From Collinsella sp. AF20-14LB (GTDB taxonomy: Bacteria > Actinomycetota > Coriobacteriia > Coriobacteriales > Coriobacteriaceae), in the NCBI RefSeq assembly GCF_003459505.1, contig NZ_QRWD01000010.1, forward strand, positions 27,872 through 91,871: 64,000 bases of DNA, in the 5' to 3' direction. The notes below the pieces were generated by a model. The model did not search any database and was not told the origin of the DNA. It saw only the letters and a list, made by a program, of their open reading frames with translations. Both the position numbers and the translations under genes were made by a program. This document shows positions 23,165 to 31,923 of the stretch, in pieces (position 1 is the first letter of the stretch; every line of letters starts with the position of its first letter).

Positions 23165-24535
23165 ATGTTTAAACGGAAGGCATATGATCGTCTGCAGGAG
23201 TGGAAAGAACGCTCGCAAGGGCGCACTGCGGTGCTTATTGAGGGTGCAAGACGCGTTGGCAAAACGACGCTCGTCAAGTGCTTCGCGCAAAATGAATACA
23301 AGGATTATCTGTACATTGACTTTTCGGCTGCTAGTAAAGCCACGCTCGATATATTTCTGAACCATCGTGAAGATGTCGATCTTTTTTTACGCATGCTTCA
23401 GCTGCAGTATGGTAAGGCCCTCGAACCGAGAGAGTCGCTGGTCATTTTTGATGAAGTGCAGCGGTTTCCCATCGCGCGCGAATACATAAAGCATCTTGTA
23501 GAAGACGGCAGATTTGATTACATCGAGACTGGCTCTCTTGTCTCCATCAAAAAGAATGTCGATAGCATTGTCATACCGTCAGAGGAAGAAAGAATCCCTC
23601 TCGAGCCCCTCGATTTTGAGGAGTATCTTTGGGCGACCGGAAAAGATCTTTATGCAGAAGAGATCCGTAAAGCGCGCGAATCTCGGACCGCGCTTCCGGA
23701 CGGCGTTCATGCGACGTGCATGAGGTTATTTGATGAGTATATGCTTGTCGGTGGTATGCCTCAGTCGGTCGACTCCTTTGTGGCAGAGAATGATTTTAGA
23801 GGATGCGACAGGGTTAAACGGCAGATTATCGCACTGTACAGGGAGGACATTGCCAAGTTTGGAGGTTCGGACGCTAGACGTGCGCTGGCGGTTTATGACG
23901 ATATTCCGGGTCAATTATCTGCGGCAAATAAACGGTTCAAATTTGACAGCTTGGAGAAGGGGTCCCGTTTTGAGACATATGAGTCGGCGTTAATCTGGCT
24001 TGAGGATGCGCGACTGATTAACCGTTGCTATTTATGCAGTGATCCGAGCGTGGGTTACCGCCTGCACGAGGACGCGTCTTCGCTTAAATGCTATATGGCG
24101 GACACGGGACTGCTCGTGAGCTTGGCGTTTGATGATGGTCCGGACCTTATGGATGTTCATAGAGACATTCAATTTGGAAGAATTTCAATTAATAAAGGAA
24201 TGCTAATCGAGAACATCGTGGCGCAGCAGCTTAAGAGTCTGGGGCATTCGCTTTTTTATTACAGCTGGCAGGAGCCTTCCAAAACAGAGGGGAGTCGGCC
24301 CAGAACGCGTGAAATTGATTTTCTTGTTTCGCGCGGCTTTGAAGACGCGGCTGGAAAACCGCGGGTCACTCCTGTTGAAGTTAAATCTTCCAAATCGTAT
24401 TCAACAATCTCGCTTGACGATTTCGGCAGACGATTCGAACGACGAGTCGGAGAAGAGATAGTTCTTCACCCAAAACAGCTCAGGGCTGAAGGGCATAGGA
24501 TATATCTACCTCTGTATATGACGATCTTTATCTGA
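23165..24535 (+). CDS. AAA-family ATPase with DUF4143 (AAA_14/DUF4143)
   Basis: 456 residues. Walker A is IEGARRVGKTTLVK (about 25-38), Walker B VIFDEVQRF (about 93-101), and a sensor-like ETGSLV follows. The C-terminal DUF4143 region carries a nuclease-like pattern, REIDFLVSRG (about 379) and VTPVEVKSSKSY (about 400), resembling the Asp...Glu-x-Lys core of PD-(D/E)XK enzymes. Function of the family is not established. Codons are A/T-richer than in the sugar genes, which suggests transfer. GAGGTGAG ribosome site. A distant relative is at 62333, and both have private repeat arrays upstream. Confidence 0.88.
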   Translation: MFKRKAYDRLQEWKERSQGRTAVLIEGARRVGKTTLVKCFAQNEYKDYLYIDFSAASKATLDIFLNHREDVDLFLRMLQLQYGKALEPRESLVIFDEVQRFPIAREYIKHLVEDGRFDYIETGSLVSIKKNVDSIVIPSEEERIPLEPLDFEEYLWATGKDLYAEEIRKARESRTALPDGVHATCMRLFDEYMLVGGMPQSVDSFVAENDFRGCDRVKRQIIALYREDIAKFGGSDARRALAVYDDIPGQLSAANKRFKFDSLEKGSRFETYESALIWLEDARLINRCYLCSDPSVGYRLHEDASSLKCYMADTGLLVSLAFDDGPDLMDVHRDIQFGRISINKGMLIENIVAQQLKSLGHSLFYYSWQEPSKTEGSRPRTREIDFLVSRGFEDAAGKPRVTPVEVKSSKSYSTISLDDFGRRFERRVGEEIVLHPKQLRAEGHRIYLPLYMTIFI

Positions 24536-24596
24536 TCGGTGGAATGCGGCCAAAAAGGGGGCATGCGGCTGAGATTGTCAGCCCGGTCTATTTTAT

Positions 24597-24820
24597 TTGT
24601 CTCGATCTGTAACAGCTAGGGGCGAAAACACAAGCTAGTTGTTACAGATTTAGATTGAAGGGATTGGCTCGCACGTTTATCTAAATCTGTAACAACTAGA
24701 CGTCCAAAACCGGGTTAAGTGTTACAGATTTAGATATTTCGGCCTGGCTTCCACGTTTGTCTCAATCTGTAACAGGTGGGACCGAAAAACTCGGCTAAAT
24801 ATTACAGATCGAGACAAACG
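24597..24820. repeat. Three tandem GTAACA/TGTTAC hairpin repeats
   Basis: Unit 1 is about 24598-24656, unit 2 about 24677-24736 and unit 3 about 24757-24819. Each has ATCTGTAACA and TGTTACAGAT ends (ATTACAGATC in unit 3). Unit 2 arms are perfect over 17 bp. The outer end of unit 1 (TTTGTCTCGATCTGTAA) matches the 3' end of unit 3, and the 3' end of unit 1 (TTACAGATTTAGAT) matches unit 2, so alternative long-range pairing is possible. This fills most of the 401-base gap between the ATPase and lacG; the rest shows no gene. Confidence 0.85.
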
Positions 24821-24936
24821 GCTCCCGGTCCGCCCAAACACAAAGGCCGGGGGCGGCGCGCCGTGTGACGTGCCGCCCCCGGCTGAGAAATGGGGACAAG
24901 TTATGTGAGTGGGGCAATGCCGCTCGTCGCAAGCCA

Positions 24937-26376
24937 CTAGTCCAGACGACGGGTCTGCGCCACGTGCTTGTACCAGTAGGCGCTCGCCTTGGGCGTGCGC
25001 TTTTGGGTCTTAAAGTCTACGTAGAAGAAGCCATAGCGCTTGTTGTAGCCGTTGGTCCAGGAGAACTGATCCTGCAGGCTCCACAGGAAGTAGCCGCCCA
25101 CGTTGACGCCCACCTCCATGGCCTTGAGCAACCAGCGCAGGTGCTGCTCGATGTAGTCGATGCGCGGCTGGTCGTCCACAAAACCGTCCTTGTAGGGGTC
25201 CTTGTAGCCCATGCCGTTCTCGGTGATGAAGATCTGCTTGTAGTTGGGATAGCGCTGCTTAATGTAGACGAGCAGATCGAACAGGCCCTCGGGATAGATG
25301 ATCCAGTCCCAGTCGGTGGTGGGGATGCCGGGCTTGTTCACATGCTCGCCAATACCCTTGACGCGCCAGCGGCCGGTGCCCTTCTCGCCCGTACCGTTGT
25401 GGTGCAGGTCGTTCTCGCCATCGTAAGCCTTGAGGAAGCGGCATTGGTAGTTGTTAACGCCCAAGTAGTCGTTGTAGAGCGCTGCCTCGCGCATAATCTC
25501 GAGGTCATCATCCAGAATCTCGATGGCACCGCCCGAGATGGCAGCCAAGCGGTTGGCGCACTCGAGGGTGTCGGGCGCGTAGTCGCCGCGGAAGGTGGCG
25601 TCGAGCAAAAACTGGTTCTGCAGCACGTGCTCGTTGTTGGCGGCCTTGATGTCGGCGGGGTCGTTCTCGTTGAGCGGGTACTTGAACTCTAACGACTGAA
25701 TGACGCCGATCTTGCCCTTAAAGCCGCCGTTGTGGAAGGCCAGCACAGCCTTGGCGTGGGCAAGCATCATGTTGTGCTCGCACTGGAAGGCCTCGGCCAG
25801 ATGAGCTTTGACGCCGCCGGGGAAGGTGCCCTCGATGTAGGTGTTGGAGGCGTCAGCCCAGATCTCGTTAAAGGTGAACCAATAGGTCACCTGGTCAGCG
25901 TATTCCTTAAAGCAGAAGGTGGCAAAGTCCACAAAGGCGTCGATGGTCTCGCGATTGAGGAAGTCGCCCTTCTCAAAGAGGGGCAGCGGCGTGTCAAAGT
26001 GATGCAGCGTGACAAACGGCTCAACGTGGTGCTTGTGGCACTCGGCAAAGAGATCGTGGTAGAACTGCACGCCCTCGGGGTTTACCTTGCCAGTACCCTC
26101 GGGGAAGATACGGCTCCAGGCGATGGAGAGGCGGATGCCGTTGATGCCGAACTCCTCGCACAGCTCCAGGTCGACGGGGTACTGGTTGTAGAAGTCGGAA
26201 GCGGGATCGGGAGAGAAACGGCCCTGGGCCTCCAGGAAGTCGTCCCAGGCAACCTTGCCCTTACCGTGAGTGCGGGTCTCGCCCTCTACCTGGTAGGCAG
26301 CGGTGGCGCCGCCAAAGACAAAGTCCTCGGGAAACTGCGCAGGCGGGTTGGTGACGCTAGCAGGATTAACGGACAT
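24937..26376 (-). CDS. lacG: 6-phospho-beta-galactosidase (GH1)
   Basis: 479 residues, GH1 family. The acid/base Glu lies in YWFTFNEIWADA (about 171) and the nucleophile in IFITENGMGY (about 381). The phosphate-binding set S...K.Y is in FSWTNGYNKRYGFF (about 437-450), as in phospho-glycosidases. A Trp after that Ser is typical of 6-phospho-beta-galactosidases. It hydrolyses lactose-6-phosphate to glucose and galactose-6-phosphate. It is co-directional with lacE, 70 bases downstream of it, and transcribed after it. Confidence 0.88.
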   Translation of the reverse strand: MSVNPASVTNPPAQFPEDFVFGGATAAYQVEGETRTHGKGKVAWDDFLEAQGRFSPDPASDFYNQYPVDLELCEEFGINGIRLSIAWSRIFPEGTGKVNPEGVQFYHDLFAECHKHHVEPFVTLHHFDTPLPLFEKGDFLNRETIDAFVDFATFCFKEYADQVTYWFTFNEIWADASNTYIEGTFPGGVKAHLAEAFQCEHNMMLAHAKAVLAFHNGGFKGKIGVIQSLEFKYPLNENDPADIKAANNEHVLQNQFLLDATFRGDYAPDTLECANRLAAISGGAIEILDDDLEIMREAALYNDYLGVNNYQCRFLKAYDGENDLHHNGTGEKGTGRWRVKGIGEHVNKPGIPTTDWDWIIYPEGLFDLLVYIKQRYPNYKQIFITENGMGYKDPYKDGFVDDQPRIDYIEQHLRWLLKAMEVGVNVGGYFLWSLQDQFSWTNGYNKRYGFFYVDFKTQKRTPKASAYWYKHVAQTRRLD

Positions 26377-26446
26377 GATGAAATATCCAATCGTCTAAAT
26401 CGAAGTGCCAGTCGGTCTTGGATGGTCGGCTGGCCCTGAGCGTTAC

Positions 26447-28222
26447 TTACTTCGAGAGTTGCTCGCTTACGAAGGCGAGAGACTTGTCGCCGTTCTGGGA
26501 GAGCTCGATGTATTGCTTACCGCGGCAGGCGACGCACTTGTTGCCCACGCGCTCGCAGTCCTTCTGCAGGTCTGCCAGGTAGCTTGCGGCCTGCGGGGCC
26601 AGGACGACCAGGTCAAAGTCGGGGAGCATATCCACGTGGTTGCCATAGGCCTCGGCAGCGGTCTCCAGATTGATGCCGCGCTCCTTGGCAGCCTTGGCCA
26701 GCGCGTTGGCGAGCAGGCCCGAGGTTCCGCCACCCTGGCAGAGCACGAGCACGCGCTTGCCGTTGAGGTCGCTGGCGGTCGTAGCCTCGGCAGCGGGTGC
26801 TGCGGAAGCGGCGGGGGCGTCAGCCTTCACGGTCTCGGCGGCAGCGCCGGCGGCAACGCTCTTGGCATCGGCCTTGCCCTGGAAGGCATCGTTGAGCTTG
26901 GCAGCCTTCTCGGCGTTCTTGGCGGCGAGCTCCTCCTGGGAGATCTCGGCCTCCTCGGCGCACTTCTGGGCGTCATAGGCACGGAAGAACGGGTAGTACA
27001 GGGCAAAGTCGACGATCAGGATGATGGCGAGCATCACAAAGGCGAGCGGCTGGAAGCCCAAGCCCATGATGGTGCCGATGGGGCCGGGGACGGTCCAAGG
27101 CAGGGTGTACATAAAGCCGTTCATGCCCAAGAAGTCGATAAAGATCTTGAGGATCCAGATGTTGGCGATCGGGGCAAAAACAAACGGGACAAAGAAGACG
27201 GGGTTGAGCACGATGGGCGCGGCGAACAGCAGCGGCTCGTTGACAGCAAAGCAGACCGGGACGATGGCGGCCTTACCGACGGCGCGCATCTCCTGGGATT
27301 TGGCCAGGAAGCAGAACATGAAGACCAGGACGAGCGTGGCACCGGTGCCGCCCATGCAGACGACGAAGTACTGGGCACCCTGGGTCAGGACAGCGGAAGC
27401 GTGCTGGCCGGCCTGGAACGCAGCCAGGTTGTCGGTCATGTTGGCGACGAGGGCGGCGGCGATGGCGGGCTCGACGATCGAGGGGCCGTGGACGCCCACG
27501 AACCAGAAGAGGCTCATAGCGCCGTAGATCACAGCGAGGCCGATGTAGCCGTCGGCGGCGGTGAACAGGGGCTGGAACACCTGGATGACGCCCTGGGCAA
27601 AGCAGAAGCCAAAGGCAGCACGGAAGACGATATCAAAGACCCAAAAGACGGTGATGCAGACGGAGAAGGGGATGATGTCCTTAAAGGTCTGCGAGATGTT
27701 GGGCGGAACCTGCTCGGGCATCTTGACGGTGATGTTGCGCTTAATGAAGAACTTGTAGATGATGCCGGTCACAAACGCAGCGATAAAGGCGGTCAACAGG
27801 CCCTTGGAACCAAGGTAGGTGGTGTTGAAGCCGCTGGCAGCGTCCGTGGCGATGGTGTCGCTCGAAAGGAGCAAGAAGCCGATGATGGCCGCGCACATGC
27901 ACGAGATAAAGTTGATCTGGTTGTTCTTGGGCAGGTCGCGGTTCTGGGCGTCGGCGAAGTGCTTGGCCGTGGTGGCGGCACAGGCGATGGCCAGGATGCC
28001 CATGGAGTAGTTGTAGCACTTCCACAGGGCGTTGTTGATGTCATCGGGCCAATAGAAACCCCAGATGTTGGGGACCGAGGCTACCAGGCAGAAGATGGAC
28101 GAGAAGATGATGATGGGGATGACGGAGATAAAGCCGTCGCGGATCGCCTTGAGGTACTTGTTGCGGGCGATCGCGTTGAAAAAGGGCTGGCCCTTTTCGA
28201 TGATGGCGATGAGTTGCTCCAT
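26447..28222 (-). CDS. lacE: Lactose-specific PTS EIICB
   Basis: 591 residues, EIIC (to about 460) fused to EIIB. The EIIC has FWFVGVHGPSIVEPAIA (about 238) and CFAVNEPLLFAAPIVLNP (about 327). A low-complexity Ala/Lys/Glu linker (about 440-500) joins the EIIB P-loop with its phosphorylated cysteine, VLVLCQGGGTSGLLANAL (about 497-514). It imports lactose as lactose-6-phosphate. The matching EIIA (lacF) is encoded beyond the divergent lacI gene, at 29798. Two LacI-type operators lie upstream. Confidence 0.9.
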   Translation of the reverse strand: MEQLIAIIEKGQPFFNAIARNKYLKAIRDGFISVIPIIIFSSIFCLVASVPNIWGFYWPDDINNALWKCYNYSMGILAIACAATTAKHFADAQNRDLPKNNQINFISCMCAAIIGFLLLSSDTIATDAASGFNTTYLGSKGLLTAFIAAFVTGIIYKFFIKRNITVKMPEQVPPNISQTFKDIIPFSVCITVFWVFDIVFRAAFGFCFAQGVIQVFQPLFTAADGYIGLAVIYGAMSLFWFVGVHGPSIVEPAIAAALVANMTDNLAAFQAGQHASAVLTQGAQYFVVCMGGTGATLVLVFMFCFLAKSQEMRAVGKAAIVPVCFAVNEPLLFAAPIVLNPVFFVPFVFAPIANIWILKIFIDFLGMNGFMYTLPWTVPGPIGTIMGLGFQPLAFVMLAIILIVDFALYYPFFRAYDAQKCAEEAEISQEELAAKNAEKAAKLNDAFQGKADAKSVAAGAAAETVKADAPAASAAPAAEATTASDLNGKRVLVLCQGGGTSGLLANALAKAAKERGINLETAAEAYGNHVDMLPDFDLVVLAPQAASYLADLQKDCERVGNKCVACRGKQYIELSQNGDKSLAFVSEQLSK

Positions 28223-28283
28223 GCAATGCTCCTAAGAGTCGGTGGGTTAGCAACGATGGTAGCTTTTGGCGTTCGGTTGCCAA

Positions 28284-28421
28284 AATGTTGACGTTGCCAT
28301 TTTGCGACACAAAAAAAGACGCGAACCAGTGGTTCCTATGCCTGCGAACCATCGATTCCTTACGCGTAAACGTTTGAGCCGCCCGGTGGCTCTGTATTTG
28401 CGCAATGGCAACGTTAACATT
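28284..28421. promoter_or_regulatory. Pair of LacI-type operators between lacE and its regulator
   Basis: AATGTTGACGTTGCCATT (28284-28301) and AATGGCAACGTTAACATT (28404-28421) are mirror images centred on CG, 120 bases apart. Such spacing allows looping by a LacI-family tetramer or separate control of both divergent promoters. A CGGTGAACGGT motif follows at about 28458. The gene-free stretch 28223-28578 holds no other clear feature. Confidence 0.75.
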
Positions 28422-28578
28422 TGGGCGACAAAAGCCGTTCGGGGAAGCAAGATTGTCGGTGAACGGTAGGTTTTAGGTGGTAAACGTATTGTGGGGGAGG
28501 TGTTGGATATACTTGAAGGCGTTCATTTGACTGCGTAGGGTGCCGCCAATGGCATCGTTGACATAGAAAGATCGACCT

Positions 28579-29583
28579 ATGGCCGCTGTTAAAAAATCGG
28601 TTTCCGTTAAGGACGTGGCGCGTCTCGCGGGCGTCTCGGAGCAGACGGTCTCGCGCACCGTGCACGATTCGCCCAGCGTGCGCCCCGAGACCAAGGAGCG
28701 CGTGCGTGCCGCCATGCGCGAGCTGGGGTATCGTCCCAATTTTGCCGGTCGATCGCTGCGCCGCGGCAAGTTTAAGACCGTCGGTGTCGCCATGTTCAAC
28801 ATTACCGGCACCGGCAACCTCGACCGTATGGAGGGCTTTACCGCTGCGGCCGACAAACACGGCTATGCCATCACCCTAACTAAAGTAGACGGGCATCCGT
28901 ATACCCTCGAGAGTGCATCGTCGCGCATGAGCGCACTTCCGGTGGATGGCATGGTTGTGATCATGAATCGCATGCCGGCGGACTTTGGCACCTTCGAGCC
29001 GCTGCCCGGTATGCAGACGGTGCTCGTTACCATGCTGGAGCACCCGCTCTGTTCAACGGTCGATAACGACCAGTTCGATTGCTCGCGCCAGGTGGTCGAG
29101 TACTTGCTGGTGCAGGGGCACAAGACCGTGCACTTTATCTCATGCCCCGAGCGCTCGCTTTCGGGCATGCAGCGCGAGGAAGGCTGGCGTGAGACACTGC
29201 GCGCATATGGTATTGAGCCGCCGCGACTCGTCCGTGGCGATTGGACGGCACAGAGCGGATATGCTGCCGGTCAGGCTCTAGCGGACGATCCGACCTGTAC
29301 CGCCATCTATGCTTCCAACGATGCCATGGCCTACGGCTGCATTCGCGGGCTCGAGTCGCGCGGGAAGCGCGTGCCCCAGGACGTGAGCGTAGTGGGTGTT
29401 GACGATAGTCTGGGCGACATCGTGCCCGACCGTCGCCTGACCACGGTGCGCTTTGACAACAAGCGCGTCGGCATGTGGGCTGTCGACAAGATTGCCGGCG
29501 CCGAGGGGGGTGCGTCTGGCGTGGAGCACATGCTGATCCCCGGCATGCTCGTAGAGGGTGATACGGTGCGCGATGTACGCTAG
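28579..29583 (+). CDS. LacI-family regulator of the lactose PTS genes
   Basis: 334 residues: LacI HTH (VSVKDVARLAGVSEQTVSRT, about 8-27), hinge region RPNFAGRSLRRGK, and a periplasmic-binding-type sensor domain with DNDQFDCSRQ, IYASNDAMAYGCIRGL and PQDVSVVGVDDSLG. It is divergent from lacEG and followed by lacF, with two operators in front, so it probably represses the lac genes in the absence of an inducer phosphosugar. Its sequence resembles the regulator at 38596. Confidence 0.88.
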   Translation: MAAVKKSVSVKDVARLAGVSEQTVSRTVHDSPSVRPETKERVRAAMRELGYRPNFAGRSLRRGKFKTVGVAMFNITGTGNLDRMEGFTAAADKHGYAITLTKVDGHPYTLESASSRMSALPVDGMVVIMNRMPADFGTFEPLPGMQTVLVTMLEHPLCSTVDNDQFDCSRQVVEYLLVQGHKTVHFISCPERSLSGMQREEGWRETLRAYGIEPPRLVRGDWTAQSGYAAGQALADDPTCTAIYASNDAMAYGCIRGLESRGKRVPQDVSVVGVDDSLGDIVPDRRLTTVRFDNKRVGMWAVDKIAGAEGGASGVEHMLIPGMLVEGDTVRDVR

Positions 29584-29635
29584 GGTGTGGACCTGTTTGG
29601 GTTGCCACTAATTGTGTTCGATATTGTTCGCATTG

Positions 29636-29745
29636 GTTTAAAAACCGTTCACGGGCGAAAATCGACCGTTCATAGCTCGAAATTGCGTTTTGCATTGTTC
29701 TGTTTTGTTTGAATGTTAATGTTTCTGTCATACACAACGCAGCGC
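29636..29745 (+). promoter_or_regulatory. lacF upstream region with CCGTTCA repeats
   Basis: The 214-base gap before lacF is A/T-rich. It holds AACCGTTCACGGGCG (29644-29658) and GACCGTTCATAG (about 29664-29675), the first being a reverse copy of the CCGTGAACGG motif found before lacA and galR. A LacI-like half-site TGAATGTTAATGTTT lies near 29711. No terminator is seen after the lacI gene. Confidence 0.5.
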
Positions 29746-29797
29746 GTATGCCCGGACGCGATGCTCTCCATTGGTTCATATGTGAAAGGAACGCAAT

Positions 29798-30136
29798 ATG
29801 GCAACCAAAGAAGAAATCTCGATGGTTGGATTCGAGATCGTCGCATACGCGGGTGACGCCCAGACTGATCTGCTTGCAGCGCTCGATGCTGCTCGCGAGG
29901 GTGATTTTGAGAAGGCCGAACAGCTGCACAAGGATGCGAGCGATGCACTCATTGGCGCCCACGACACGCAGACCAAGCTGCTTTCGCAGGAGGCCGGCGG
30001 CGGCGAGATGGAGATGACCTTCATCATGGCCCACGCTCAGGACACCCTCATGACCACCATGATCCTGGAGAAGCAGACCCGCTTTACCATCGATGCCTAT
30101 AAGCGCATCGCCGCACTCGAGGCTAAGCTCGCCTAA
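29798..30136 (+). CDS. lacF: Lactose-specific PTS EIIA
   Basis: 112 residues. The phosphorylated histidine is in FIMAHAQDTLMT (about 75-86), and MVGFEIVAYAGDAQTDLLAAL (about 9-29, quoted to show the usual first helix) matches LacF. It delivers phosphate to LacE. GAAAGGA ribosome site. Separation from lacE by the lacI gene is unusual, as these genes are normally adjacent in one operon. Confidence 0.9.
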   Translation: MATKEEISMVGFEIVAYAGDAQTDLLAALDAAREGDFEKAEQLHKDASDALIGAHDTQTKLLSQEAGGGEMEMTFIMAHAQDTLMTTMILEKQTRFTIDAYKRIAALEAKLA

Positions 30137-30163
30137 CGAATCCTCACAATCAAGTCCCCTTCC

Positions 30164-30204
30164 AAAAGCTCTGCCGCAAACCCGCGACAGGGCTTTTTCT
30201 TTTT
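30164..30204 (+). terminator. Terminator of lacF
   Basis: AAAAGCTCTGCCGC (30164-30177) pairs with GCGACAGGGCTTTT (30184-30197) with mismatches and is followed by a T-rich run (TCTTTTT). Confidence 0.75.
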
Positions 30205-30264
30205 ACCCGGCACTTGGGGACGTTCCTTATCTGCCGGCAGTTAGGGACGATCCTGCCATGCATT

Positions 30265-30297
30265 TGATCCTTTGAGGATGGAAGAAAACGGGTCATT
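30265..30297 (+). repeat. Dispersed palindromic repeat (diverged copy)
   Basis: TGATCCTTTGAGGATGGAAG then AAAACGGGTCATT is a diverged relative of 8712-8744. As there, it lies upstream of a long inverted-repeat element; here the gap is about 35 bases. Confidence 0.6.
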
Positions 30298-30332
30298 AGG
30301 TTTGCTGCGATGCCGAATCGGCCTGTCGGTTA

Positions 30333-30486
30333 CAAAACTATGCCGGTTTACTACGATGAATCGCATTCTTTCAACTATGGAAAGAACAGCGTTATCAAAG
30401 CCGCAGGTAGAACGCTTGTCATTTTCTACTAATAGCAAATGTGGTCGGTCCTATCGGTTTTATCGTAGTAAACCGGCATAGTTTTG
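30333..30486. repeat. Long inverted-repeat element B with GCAGGT core
   Basis: Perfect 25-bp arms (30333-30357 and 30462-30486; CAAAACTATGCCGG and CCGGCATAGTTTTG at the ends) enclose about 104 bases with CAAAGCCGCAGGT at 30396-30408. Compared with element A, the arms differ at several positions but always on both sides, so pairing is kept. The gene-free stretch 30137-30602 holds the lacF terminator, the palindrome at 30265 and this element. Confidence 0.75.
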
Positions 30487-30602
30487 AAATGGCACTATTC
30501 GACTAGCAGCGTTATGGAGCTTCTGCACGCCCTCCCGTTCGGTTTTTCGATGGGTGGGTATACTTTCCACCGCATTACAGGCCGGAATGAGGAGGTATCC
30601 AA

Positions 30603-31616
30603 ATGCCGGACAACGGATTGATTCAAAAGAGAGGCGCGCACGAGGTAGCTCATGGGCGTTCTGTCCAGATAACCGAGCACACGACAGTAACCGAGCTGCA
30701 GCCCAGCCTGTCCGATGTCGTGTGCGCAAACAAAAAACTGCAGATTGGCATCATCGTCGCCCTTGTGGTTATGGCGCTCCTGTCGGGCTTTGTCGCGCGC
30801 CCGCATTTTGCCGATACCAAGACTTGGGACTCCACCATCGAGGTTATCGATCAAAAGAAGGGCAACGTTTTGGCGCTCACGACCTCGTGCGTTGCCCTGT
30901 CTGCGGGCATCACGGCGCTGCCTGGAGATACGGGAACGCCGGTTGCCGAGCAGCTCGCACAGCTTTCAGGCAACCTCGGTATCGTGCTTGCCGTGCTATA
31001 CCTAGAGAAATACTTGCTCACGATTTTGTGGTCGGTTGGCTTGGGCATCTTAATCCCGTTTGCGTTGGTGCTCTTTGCGGTCTCGCTTGGCATTCACGGA
31101 CGCTGGAGCACGAGTGCCGTCCTGCGTCGCGTGGCGACCCGCGTGCTGGTAGTCGCCATGATCGGCATGGCGTTGGTGCCTGCAAGCGTGTGGGTATCGC
31201 AAAAGGTCGACGAGACATATCGCGTCAGCATTGAACAGGCCGAGCAAAAGGCGGCCGACGCTGCGAGTGCGGCAGATAGCGACAGCTCCAAAGCAAGCAA
31301 GAAAAAGACCGAGTCTACAGAGTCCAAAAACGTGCTCGAGCAGTTGACTGACGGGGCCTCGAGCCTGGTCACGTCGGTGACCAGCGGTGCCAAGCAGATG
31401 ACCGACAAGATCGTGCAGCAGGTGACCGACCTCATCGAAGGCGTCATTGTGATGATCGTGACCTCGTGTGTGATTCCTCTACTGGTGCTCGTGGCGTTCC
31501 TATGGCTAGGACACGTGCTGCTGGGGATCGATGTCTCCGGTCCCGCGAACTATCTGACGGATCGTTTCTTGAGCGCTCCGTCCAAACATGTCAAGAAGAG
31601 TGGGCAGTCTGAGTAG
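30603..31616 (+). CDS. Hypothetical multi-pass membrane protein
   Basis: 337 residues, no family recognised. A soluble N-terminus of about 45 residues is followed by membrane segments near 47-66, 88-106, 124-165 (two) and 182-200. Then comes a Lys/Ser/Ala/Glu-rich stretch (about 205-250) of coiled-coil character and a last pair of hydrophobic stretches near 283-310. ATG after GAGGAGGT. Between lacF and lacA it breaks the run of lac genes, but no link to lactose is visible. Confidence 0.7.
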   Translation: MPDNGLIQKRGAHEVAHGRSVQITEHTTVTELQPSLSDVVCANKKLQIGIIVALVVMALLSGFVARPHFADTKTWDSTIEVIDQKKGNVLALTTSCVALSAGITALPGDTGTPVAEQLAQLSGNLGIVLAVLYLEKYLLTILWSVGLGILIPFALVLFAVSLGIHGRWSTSAVLRRVATRVLVVAMIGMALVPASVWVSQKVDETYRVSIEQAEQKAADAASAADSDSSKASKKKTESTESKNVLEQLTDGASSLVTSVTSGAKQMTDKIVQQVTDLIEGVIVMIVTSCVIPLLVLVAFLWLGHVLLGIDVSGPANYLTDRFLSAPSKHVKKSGQSE

Positions 31617-31652
31617 GCGGCAAAGCGATCTTTGGAAGATCAACCGTAAGAA

Positions 31653-31685
31653 GGGCGGCCGAGACACGTTCTCGGCCGCCCTTTT
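31653..31685 (+). terminator. Terminator of the membrane-protein gene
   Basis: GGGCGGCCGAG (31653-31663) pairs perfectly with CTCGGCCGCCC (31671-31681), followed by TTTTG. Confidence 0.88.
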
Positions 31686-31746
31686 GTCTGTTGAACACAT
31701 GGTCGCTACGTCTGCGCCGAGCCCAAACGGTCTGCAATCAACCGTG

Positions 31747-31835
31747 AACGGTATTTGTTCAAAAAAGAACAAAGATAAACAAATAATGGTTGCAGTCGCT
31801 GTTCGAATGTGTTCAAATAAACATGAACAGTGAAG
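31747..31835 (+). promoter_or_regulatory. lacA promoter region with CCGTGAACGG and GTTC/GAAC repeats
   Basis: ACCGTGAACGGT lies at 31746-31757, then TTGTTC-AAAAAA-GAACAA (31757-31774), and TGTTC-N10-GAACA near 31810-31829. These inverted repeats are candidate binding sites for a repressor of the galactose-6-phosphate genes. The gene-free stretch 31617-31923 shows nothing else beyond the terminator at 31653. Confidence 0.5.
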
Positions 31836-31923
31836 AACCGCACATTCAGATGCCCGGACCTGAACGCGATTCAACACTTCCAAACAGAAACTACGCACCT
31901 GCGTATCTCTCAAGGAGGATGTC

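Noticed and set aside
26405-28291. Very long plus-strand open frame (628 residues) opposite lacE
   Set aside because: It is antisense to lacE, highly biased in Asp/Gly/Glu/Val, without a recognisable domain. lacE has every expected EIIC and EIIB motif.
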